DNA of 64,000 nt, taken from the NCBI GenBank assembly GCA_003864495.1, contig PEDN01001106.1, positions 124,001 through 188,000 on the forward strand. Reading direction: 5' to 3'. The first letter of the stretch is position 1. Every line of letters starts with the position of its first letter. The translations under genes were made by a program, and so were the position numbers. This document shows positions 49,101 to 58,654 of this stretch, piece after piece. The notes beneath the pieces were generated by a model. It was not told where the DNA came from, did not search any database, and was given only the letters and a program-made list of their open reading frames with translations. Origin of the DNA: Nemopilema nomurai. Taxonomy: Eukaryota; Cnidaria; Scyphozoa; Rhizostomeae; Rhizostomatidae.

Positions 49101-51094
49101 AATTGAAGAGAAATCATTATTTAAGAAAATAGGTCTTTTGCGCTGAAATGACTGTCGATCTGTATGCCATAGAGCCTTCAAACACTGCAATTACTGTGAT
49201 ATTGTTTCTGTTTCTAATCTGTTTACTTCATAAATTGATCACGATAAGCTACTAATGGAGCCCTTTGAATAATACATCAAATCTTCTGATAATGCTCTTT
49301 TATGATAATTACAAATTCTGAATGTTTTGATGCTGTTAATGGTTTCGAAAGCAGGCAGAAAGATACTTTGTTGGAAATGACGTGCAAAAATGTCGTTTCA
49401 TGGAAGTTTACGAGCTTTGTGTCATCAAAACTTGCCCATAAATTGATCCAGAAATTTTTGAAACTCATGTTAGTTTGCTACCGAAAATAAAACAAAAAAT
49501 AAACATTTATTTGCCAACTTTATTGTGGCACTAATCTCTCAAGATTGTAGTTTGGTTAAAGAGAAAAAAGTCTCAGACGACAACAAACTTATTGTTGCTA
49601 ATGGCAATCATAACACTGGCAGGTGTTGCAGGGCGTGGTCCGTTTCGTAAAGGGTACGTTTCAAAATCGCCATTCTTAAGTGCCTTCACTTTCAAAACCA
49701 TAGTCACACCACTGTTAATACTGATACTAGGGTTGCACTGAGAGCAGGCTGGCACGGATTAGGGAGCTGGTAATGTATGTCACGTTGTTGACTCCGGATA
49801 GATAAGCAAAGCAAAGTATGCATGAATTTTCTTCCTAAACCTAGGGTAAAAAGCAGTTGGCGTCGCGACTGGTGCTATACAGTGGATCACAGCTATGTGG
49901 TGCCTTTCAAGTTCAAAAATCAAAGCTGATAGGCAAAGGTGCTTGTAAAATTTTGCCAATAAAACCAAAATACGCTAATCCGACTAACAAATCGGAGAAC
50001 TGAACTTGGGCTTTTGAATCACAATCCATAATTTATGTAAAACTCAATAGAAATAGATTGTTTGTACCTGTAAAGAACTCTGGCATTAGCAACAAAAACT
50101 TAATTTCTTATTAATAGGCTGTCACCATGGAGTATGTTGATGGCTTGTTTACTGTCTATAGAACTAGTCTTCACTCCTAAGATCTCGACAGTTGGCAGAC
50201 AGACGGTGGGCGAGAAGCGGTGTCATACTCGGATCTCACAGTAAGTTTTCAATGTTGTAATTCTCATTTGGGCACAGATGATTCGTTTATACATCATTTA
50301 TAGCCTGTTATCCTTAAAGGAAAGGGTTACATAAAGGGCATGTTATGCTAGATAAATTCAAAAAATTGAGTAACAGCAACAGTAGTTTGACAAATGGGTA
50401 AAACATTTGACAAAGCTTGCAAAAGAAATCAGTGCTTGGAATTCGTTTGATAACATCTTCAAGCCAACTTTAAGAATCGTTATGAAAGGACATTGCAGGA
50501 TTATAAAAAGAAAGAAAGAAAGACAATCACAAAGAAATATGGAAATGAATCTGTTCCCCATTGTTGTATGCCTCATTGAATGGGGCGTTAATTTACAACG
50601 AGCTAGATTAGTATGCAAAAGGTAGGCTCATCGACTGCTGACGAAAAGATTACAGATCTAGGTCTGTAAGATGTCGTTCGATAGCAGTGAAATTTTAAAG
50701 ATGTTTTAGAAAGGAGAATGGCTTGCTGCCTGTATTATAATTTAAATGTGTGAAGGAATGAGAGTGCAAAATTGTGCCTCGAAAATTTAGAACTTTGTAT
50801 CTCTTGTAACATCTAATGCAAATTGTGATATACTAAGTCTAGGAGGAGACATATTCCATTAAACCATATTGCAAAATACAATTACAAAGTACACTTCTTC
50901 TTTAAGTTTGATGGAGTTTCTGCGATAGTTACCAAAGCTCGTTATTGTTACTGGCTTCGTCTTTTGATAGCAGAACCGAGGCATTGCTATGGCAACTACG
51001 CTTTGCGGCTTGGGCTTCTTCCGCCAAGCTCTCTAGTCCTTCTCGTGTAGAATGTAGTGACGTTTGATCAATTAAAGTTATAAAAACTCCCATC
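46184..51094. other. AT-rich intergenic region between convertase and TEX26-like gene
   Basis: No supported gene. Candidate polyadenylation hexamers for the convertase are ATTAAA near 46993 and AATAAA at 47789-47794, both distant. A tandem duplication lies at 47277-47345. A short segment at 50120-50230 ends in a donor-like acagtaagt and could be an untranslated exon, but its frame closes quickly. Confidence 0.4.
47277..47345. repeat. imperfect tandem duplication
   Basis: The word aaagaggtatctttccaagc, with the following atgcatggagac, is repeated about 40 bp later as aaagaggtatatttccaagc plus atgcatggggac. Two copies only, with a few substitutions. Confidence 0.7.
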
Positions 51095-54000
51095 ATGACG
51101 ACTAATATAAGAAGGCCCCACACTAGCCATTTTGGTCGCCGTTGTGGAAGTGCAGGTCCTGCTCTTGCTTGGGGAGAAAAACCTTTCGAGGTAGATATTT
51201 GTTGTGTTATTTTCGAACGTTAATGTGCTGAAGCAAACCACCCATTAACACTTTTTGTTCAAATAGCATGTTTTGTTTCACATAGGTCATTACGAGTTAA
51301 CTGTTTTCATTATTTTCTTTGTCTTGTCAACAAACAGGTAGCTGTAAGTGACGATAGTTACCAAGTTCAGGTGAGAATTAACCGCAAACATTTCGAATCA
51401 GAATTGCAAGACGTGAAAATGGAGAGACCAGTTCAACCCGGATTTGAAAGATTTTCAGGTTTATATTGCATTGTTTCGTTTTTTATGTACTGCTTATTTA
51501 CTATACTAAACTTCATTCTTATTTTAAGTTGTGTGATTGGTTGTCAGACGTAAACTCGTGTCTTTTGGAAAAGTTCCAATTATGAACAAAATATTTCGTG
51601 GGCAAAAGTAATGTACAATCTGTGTATATGTTCGAATGATTGGAAACAAAACAGATGAAAAATAAATCCTACAAGATTCTAATACTGGTCCACGATCACG
51701 AATTGCTAGGTACATTGGTGCCAGTTGCAATCTGAAATTGGCATTGCATTAATCACCACACATCCAACTGAACATGAAAATAGAATGTCTTTACCAAGCT
51801 TTTTTGCAACATGAAATGCCTTTGATAATTTTTCTGAGAATCTGTCACTGCTTCCAGCATGGTTTAGATTAGCTTTTTTATTTTTTTCAGAAAATTCCCC
51901 AAGAGATGGCTTGGACCTCACCACTACTCCACAACAATGCAAGGGCATGAGAAGCCATGGTTATGCCTTGAAAGACCCTGAGTATTTTTATCTCACATCA
52001 AATAGAAGGGACTTCTCTGGACATTCTGGCTTACCAGCTCCTAATGCAAGGTCCAGTTTCTTTAGTATTTCCAGCTTTGGACTTCATATCAAACCATTTG
52101 TTTGTTTCTGGAGTCTGACTTAAGCTAAGAACCATACAGATTTACAGGAATAACTTGACTTTTTACTTCTGTCTGTCATCTTTGTTACATCAAATTGTTT
52201 TTAGAAATAAGATACACTTTGATATGATTTAACAAGCATTGCCTTGCATAAAGTCAATTCAAGAACTGTCATTGAGCAAATTATATTGGTTACCTTAAAA
52301 GCACCTGTTTCAGCTTCACTGACATGTTTCATTTGCTGATTTTAGACCAAAATCTTCAAAGTTCTATCCATCTGAAGGAAAGTTTCTCAGGTCATCCTAC
52401 CAAGAGGAGTTTTGTGGAAAAGAGTTTGTTAGTGATTCTGCTTTGAGATCTGAAGCAGAAAGCGCTCATAGGCGCAACAAACCACACCCATTAGAGGTAT
52501 GCAGATTCATACATATAATATTATAATATTTTGACAAATAATATTTTATTAAAATCCACTGCTAGAGTTGTTTTGTTTGAATGTTAGTGCACAGCCTTGA
52601 TGTATTGATCAACATAGATCAGCCAATTGCCAGTGGACCTCCTTTTTAACCTGGAAAAAGGCCTCCTTTATGCCACAAGAAGCCCCTTTTGCAACATTTG
52701 AGGCTTTTCTTTTGATGTTCCATTTCAAATGCTATTTGTAAGCGACAGGTAGTCAATGCTACATTTGCTTGGTAAAATGTCAATATAATATAATAGACTA
52801 CAACAGTTACTTTTCATGCCTTAAGTTCATTGTGGTCAGTTGAAAATTCTGAGCCAGTCAGCCACTGTATTCAAGTGGGCTATAATGCTAGTTTCACACC
52901 AACCAGAGTACTATATTAGATGAATAGAAGTCCCAGTGCCCATTCACAGTAGAAAAACTCTCATTGTCAATATTTACTTAATAAGAAGATGTAGTGTGGA
53001 TGAAGTTGAAGCAAAAGTCTTTTTGGTAAAAGGCACTCAGAGTAGCTTGACATTTTTTAGCATAGCAGAGAAAAATTTTTGTTTTGTAGTAAAGCCAATT
53101 TCTTCACTGAAATTAAACTAGGAAGAAAGCTTCACATAATACCTGTGGGGTATGATATGCTTTAAAGGAGGGAGGATGCATTCGTGCAGCTGTGGCCTAG
53201 AGATTTTTATTCACAGCCCTATGTTAATATTATCCACATTTTGATTGCTAATTAGGCGTTCATGATCTGGAAGTTTCCTGGTCGGCTACCTCCGTTGGAA
53301 AATGTTCATGATATTAGTAAGGAGGTGATGGACCAAGTTTCAAAAGAGTCTTTAAAGTCAACTTATCAAGTAGATTACATTGGATTAACTCAAGGTAATG
53401 CATGCTATGTAATATTTTTCAGCAAGAATTGAAGTCTTAAAGAGCTTAGCTTAATTTGGTAGTTTAAGCAAGCTTAATTCCTTGCTTCTTTGCAATTATT
53501 CACTGAGAATTGATTTCTTGTTTCTTGATTTGTTTTTAGACATCATTGCATGAAAAGATATTTTATCCCTTTTCCAGAACATTCCATTTGATAGCTTTTG
53601 GAGAATTTGCTGAATTTGTAATAAGACTTCACCAAAAAGATATACTGTAGCTTGAAAGCTCCTATAACACCATTTATATTTTGTATATTCCTACTTCTTT
53701 GAAGTTTTTAATCATGTTTTCTTGAGCTCTTGCTTGACTTTGATCTTATATAGAATTATATAATACATTGGCCTTTATCTTGTAGGTTGCTTTTTAATAA
53801 ATATTTCTTTATAAGTTCCACAAAAACTATAATTAAGGTACCACTGTTTTTTGCGCTCTAGAATCTAAATGTGTTTCCTTGTAGGCTCACAGCATATGCC
53901 AGAGTCATTGAAGAATTTTTACCCAACAACGAAGTCAGATAAACCAACTTTCACTCTGGATTCAACAAAGAGGTTTGATTATCAACAACCACAATTACGT

Positions 54001-54671
54001 GGCAGCTTAAAAAATAACACTTCAAGGTATGGATGCAACGCTAGAAGGCAGCTGCCTGCCAGGGGAGCTGGTGAGTTCTTTTCTTACCTTTTTTAGTCGA
54101 ACTATTATACTGGAAGTCGAACTATTTTCCAAGATGAATGACCATACTTGGTACTATACTTGCCACTCAGTTTTGCTACATACACATTCAGATTGTATTA
54201 CTAATCTAAGTATAGAATTACTTTACGCTCTGCTTATCACCCTCTAGTGTTTTCGATCCGCGTCTGGCTATTAATTCGGTCAGTTTTTGGTTATCTTTCG
54301 ACGTTTGCATACTCTGAGGAGTGTCGGACGAAAAAAAGTACTTTAAGTATGCAAAAATTAGTTCCGCTTTTTCTAGCCGTTGTGAAGTTTTGTACCACAA
54401 AGCACTTGTTCACAGAATTACTTTACTTCTGAATGCTTCAAGAAGCGCAATTTCTATCCATTTTACATGCTTTTATCTTGCCAACAGTTCTATTTATCAT
54501 GCAAGAAGCTTCTCCATTAGTGGACTAAAACTCCTTTCTACTCTTTTAGTTCCAAACATCTCATCACGAGCTCCTGCAATGCACAGGCCCGAGAAAACCA
54601 TGTATTCAGACGAATATCGACAAGTCAGACAGTGTAAATATTTCACCTTTCTGAATCGTTGTATTCCCTGA
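51095..54671 (+). CDS. TEX26: TEX26-like axonemal/testis-expressed protein, at least seven exons
   Basis: Exons in phase: 51095-51190, 51338-51458, 51891-52050, 52346-52496, 53256-53394, 53885-54070 and 54550-54671 (TGA), giving about 324 aa; human TEX26 is about 290 aa. The order of blocks follows vertebrate TEX26. An N-terminal DDSYQVQVRINRKHF is followed by HGYALKDP, then SSYQEEF, then an xFxIWKFP block with STYQVDY, then DYQQPQLRG leading to SRYGCNARRQLPARGAVPN, and finally TMYSDEYRQ. Repeated Ser/Thr-Tyr-x-x-Asp/Glu-Tyr/Phe motifs resemble those of axonemal microtubule-lining proteins. The vertebrate gene is expressed in testis and ciliated tissue, so a sperm or ciliary role is inferred. 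The final 15 residues read through into non-conserved sequence; an alternative last exon is listed separately. Intron 6 carries a recent repeat insertion. Confidence 0.75.
54227..54413. mobile_element. short interspersed element with 13-bp target site duplication
   Basis: The 13-mer agaattactttac occurs at 54214-54226 and again at 54414-54426, exactly flanking a 187-bp insertion in intron 6 of the TEX26-like gene. The insert starts gctctgcttatcaccc and ends aagcacttgttcac. Its first ~158 bp match the element at 32929-33085. The ends are not inverted repeats and there is no poly(A) tail or A/B box. A 13-bp duplication suggests LINE-type retroposition, but the class remains open. Confidence 0.8.
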
Positions 54672-54875
54672 TTTTTGGCACCTTTTGCATTTCTGTGTTA
54701 TGCAAATAAGTATCTTTTCGCTTTGTAAATATCTAAAGCACCTCGATTTGGCACACCTCACCGCTTAGAATAAACTGGCACTGTTTAGAAATGCTTAAAT
54801 AGCTGTAACTTCGACCATACCGTCAACCAACTAGGTACTCTCTTTTCCACTAACTCGAGTATTTCATGTCACTAG

Positions 54876-54971
54876 GCAAAAATATCGCAACACGTTCGGC
54901 CCATTGTTGCCAAAAGACTAAGCAAATTCTTGGATAGCCAAAAAAATGAAGGTAGATTATTTTTCTTTTAA
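54876..54971 (+). other. candidate alternative last exon of the TEX26-like gene
   Basis: If exon 7 is spliced at 54623 (CGACAA|gtcaga) to an acceptor ending at 54875 (tgtcactag), phase is kept and the protein gains AKISQHVRPIVAKRLSKFL and a short tail to a TAA at 54969-54971. A further donor (GAAG|gtagat) at 54952 would allow more exons. The basic, helical character fits a C-terminus better than the read-through of exon 7. Unproven. Confidence 0.4.
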
Positions 54972-57373
54972 TTAAGTTATTTAAGCATTGTAATTTTAGG
55001 CTGCAAGGCTGATTACGATTTTGTCCGAGAAAAGAATTTCTATGTAGGCAACACAGTGTAAGGTTTCAGTTGTACGCTGCACCCCAGATAACGTTTGTTA
55101 CGCAGCTGTGAAGCTTCGTTATCAACTGTGGATATAAATAATCTAGAAGCACGATCATTGTATTGGTGCTTTGCTGCTGATATGACTGCATAAACAGAGA
55201 AAGCATTTATATGTAGATTTCAGAAACAGCAGGGCCCTATAGCAGTGGCAAACATCTTGTTAGTTTAGACAGTGGGTTATTGAAGAACAGGGCTTCTGTA
55301 AAGAATTGATCCTTCGTTGACAAAGGCGCTGTTATCTGTCACACTGGAGTTTTATGCGTTGCCTGCAAGCAAAACACATACATGATCTCAATGTAGTGAT
55401 TATAGATTAGTTTCACATAAAGCGATCGAAAGCACTTCGCTTCCTTGTCGGTTTTATCCTAGTTTATCTAATTGTATAGTTTAGCAGCCGACCGAATTGT
55501 CGGATTTTGACTAAATCTTAGATTCAATTAGAAAACTGTGAGATTTCAGCCCTTTTTTAAAGTCATTTTCGTTTTCAGTCAAAACCGACAGTTTAAGAAA
55601 AAAGTCATGACATCATAGTATCGTTTTAAAAATGACATGTAACATTTGTGACTTTTGGAAATGCGAAATTTGGGGTTTTTTTATTTCTAGATATAGAAAA
55701 TCGATCACAAACGCCATCTTGTGGCACAGTCAACCGAGATCAGTAGGGGTCTGACCTGGTTCTACAAATAACGTCCTTAATGAAGTGAAAATCTCATTCT
55801 GATTGAAACAGTTACACCACTTGCACGGCATCTTGATAGAGGGTTTGAAGTTAATAATAAGATGCATGCAGTAATCAATGGACGTTAATTAAATTTTAAA
55901 GACATGTATTTGTATAAGTAATTGGTATGAAGCATTTGTTAAAACTAATTGTAATTCTTTAATTTTGAACGACGCACAAACATTGCACAGCTGATTTTGA
56001 ATCAAACAGTGACTGAAAAGAATCTGCACTATTTATTCAGAAGTTTTCAAAATGTAAATATTTAGCAAAGTTTCTATTATAACAATTAGATTTCTTTTTC
56101 AGTAATTGCGAGTTTCTCTGCTCAATCGTGACTTGTCTCGAGTGGTTAATCTTTCTAAAAACATAGCTTGTAGATATTTTGAAGATTGTAAGCCATGTAT
56201 AACCACAATTTCAAATTAACGTCAAATAAAAAATTAGGTTGTCTTAAAAATATGCGGAAAGAATTTTAGTTTCCTTTGCTTCAAGAGCTCATTCACCTTC
56301 TTGAGTCATTAGCATACTGGTCAATTAGAAAATAATTATTCATGTTAAGGTTAGTAAGTCGAAAAAAATATTTGTAGATGTTTTAAGATGATTTATTTAA
56401 GTCGTTTACTGATATATCTACTTGTAAAAGCAGTTTGTTTCAGACCGTTTGCTTGAGAAAATGAAAAGCAAGAAGCAGACAGGCATTTCTTTAAATTATT
56501 TGTTCAAATAATTAAAAATTAAACAATTGCTATGGCTACAAAAATCAATTTTCTATTTTGGTTTGAAGGCAATCTGTCCCTCATCGCTGTAGATTTCATT
56601 CTTTGAAACCATGACGTTCAGGCATTGTTAAACAAAGCTATAGAAAATTTTTGATACTAATAAATTTTCAGAAAGGCCAGATTGCCTCAAACGACGTTAA
56701 AGTGATCAAACTATTTTACAAATTTTGATGATTATAGTGAAGACTAGGATTTTTAATAATTTACACAGCTGTGTAAGTAATGTTTCGAGAGTCTGTAATT
56801 TAACAGTACTCATGACGAAAAAAACAATTATTGTTTCGATCAATATGAATTCTGGCCTGTCAGAAGTTAAAAATTCCAGATCTATTTGCATGGAACATTT
56901 TTTGCCAGTATAGGAACATTATCCAACCCCAAAGATATCAAAGTAATTGCTTCTCCAAAGGCAAACCATTTGCTTTCTCTGACCTCTTCATATGATGGGG
57001 CTTCAAATACAAGTGGACTAATGGAGAAGGGACGTCTCCCCCTCCTCTGATTTAGAAGACAGCTAAGACCTTGCACAATCATGCTTCTTTCTACCTACAT
57101 GTTGACGCTATTTTCTAATTTCACCTTATTCTAAGAGGATGCAATCTTCTTTGCGTCAGTTTGTTTGATCACTGAAATGTGGTTTTCGAACTGTGAAAGC
57201 CGAGCTTCATTCTTCCCTAACTCGTTTCGTATGGAGCAGCCCTCACAGGCGATCCAAGTAGAAAGACCAATTTTCAGGTCCCCGGGGTTGGCTTAAAGCA
57301 TGGTACATAATACCACGCTGACGTTGTCCGACGCTTGTTTCAACTACACTGAAACGTGGTTTAAGAAAAGGCG
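54972..57373. other. AT-rich intergenic region between convergent genes
   Basis: The TEX26-like gene (+) and the esterase gene (-) converge here. No frame above about 66 codons, no repeats with clear ends and no RNA gene were found. Both 3' untranslated regions should lie here. Confidence 0.45.
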
Positions 57374-58654
57374 CTAACATAATTCTGTATACCTCTTCGT
57401 ACGATGATTTTGTGATGCCCCTTCAAAGTTTTTAATGCAAGATTTAACAAGTGGTCTAGGGCAACTGCCGTTGCAAGGAAAATGGCAGTCGACGTTCCAA
57501 TGTCTCTTTTCACCTTTCTTGTCTCGTATCCACTCGCTAAATGCATGACCTAATGTCTGGTTGTTGACACGAATACGAGACCACGTGTAGTCCACGATTG
57601 CTTGTCCGTGCCCAATGCATGAATCTGCAAACAGCCCGTAATGTTTTAGGCCCTTCAAAGCCTCTTTTAAGTTGTTATACATCGTGTTTCTGAACTCCAA
57701 TATCTGGTCGCGCTGTGGTGGAGCGCATTTATCATTGTTGTAAATGCAACGCAACCCATGCAGCTCCGACAACTGCCAATGGTCGTAGAGCGAGTTGACA
57801 AAGTACAGTGGCAACTTTGTGTACTGCACCATGTTCTGGGGCAACAAGCATTTGAACCTCGTGCTGTTGTCTCTACTTCTCTCGCACTTGGTTCTGATTT
57901 TAGGCGCGTGTATATCGTATAACCCCTTGAACTGACTCTCCACAGCATCCGTGCCATTGGCTGATTGCGATTCTAAGAAGAACCCCGCATCGATCAACCC
58001 ACGGACCTCTGCAGTCTTTGGCAGTTTGTGCCTCAAATAGTCACCCTGCAGCAACACTGCTAGGCCTCCTGCAGACGTGCCGCTCAGGATGATGTCGCTG
58101 GCCTTCCCCAACTCTCTCCCTTTCAAAGTCTCGATCATTGCCTTTAAGATTTGGCGTCCCCTAAAGTACAACTTCTCGCCACGATAAACCAAAGGCTTTA
58201 TCCTTCTTCCAGAGAAAAGGCCCCCATCGCAGTATGACTGGACAACGACATTCCAATTTTTAAACCAAGGATTTACTTCATTTTTATCCGACAGAAATCC
58301 TTGGAAGAAGTTCGTTATGTTTTCAGCCGACCAGCGCCTCGTTGAGCCGAGTATCGACTTGCTACGACGATAGCACGTTTCGGCGTCGTAACACCAGGCT
58401 CCTCCGTGCAAGTGGATTATCCATTTGTTACGATCTTCACCTTGGCCACTGCGGAAGTAGTAGCCTGGAGTAGATCCATCAATGCAGACTGCTCCGTGTT
58501 TTGCCGCATTTCCGATTTTAAAGTACTTCACGTTCGCGGGCATGTGATTCTTAATTGTAGGCACTTCAGGTGAGTTTAGACTTCTTACCGCTCCACTTAT
58601 TCCGAATTTTGCGATCCCTTTGACATGCTTATGAATCTTGGCCTTATACTTTGT
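57374..58654 (-). CDS. pectin-acetylesterase/Notum-family carboxylesterase domain (likely C-terminal part of a larger protein)
   Basis: The frame is open from 58654 to the stop at 57374. It has no in-frame ATG before MPANVK and no signal peptide, so it probably continues from upstream coding sequence. Numbering from 58564: GYYFRSGQGEDRNKWIIHL leads into HGGAWCYD (53-60), the family's oxyanion block. The nucleophile is Ser164 in SGTSAGG, the acid Asp261 in LYDHWQL and the base His319 in CIGHGQ; all three catalytic residues are present. NPWFKNWNVVVQSYCDGGLF resembles plant pectin acetylesterases more than animal Notum. Notum removes palmitoleate from Wnt; plant members deacetylate pectin; which substrate applies here is unknown. 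Multiple Cys residues and a dibasic Cys-rich tail fit an extracellular enzyme. The upstream frame (58597-62142, -) overlaps it in another frame. Confidence 0.85.
   Translation of the reverse strand, partial: TKYKAKIHKHVKGIAKFGISGAVRSLNSPEVPTIKNHMPANVKYFKIGNAAKHGAVCIDGSTPGYYFRSGQGEDRNKWIIHLHGGAWCYDAETCYRRSKSILGSTRRWSAENITNFFQGFLSDKNEVNPWFKNWNVVVQSYCDGGLFSGRRIKPLVYRGEKLYFRGRQILKAMIETLKGRELGKASDIILSGTSAGGLAVLLQGDYLRHKLPKTAEVRGLIDAGFFLESQSANGTDAVESQFKGLYDIHAPKIRTKCERSRDNSTRFKCLLPQNMVQYTKLPLYFVNSLYDHWQLSELHGLRCIYNNDKCAPPQRDQILEFRNTMYNNLKEALKGLKHYGLFADSCIGHGQAIVDYTWSRIRVNNQTLGHAFSEWIRDKKGEKRHWNVDCHFPCNGSCPRPLVKSCIKNFEGASQNHRTKRYTELC

Noticed and set aside
50929..51220. Minus-strand frame with a hydrophobic helix (LLILVVMMGVFITLI)
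   Set aside because: It lies antisense to TEX26-like exon 1, whose ATG, donor and phase all fit; no in-frame ATG was found upstream of the helix.
58562..58564. Start codon of the esterase at this position
   Set aside because: The codon is GTG, not ATG, and it lacks a signal peptide; the conserved frame continues upstream to 58654.
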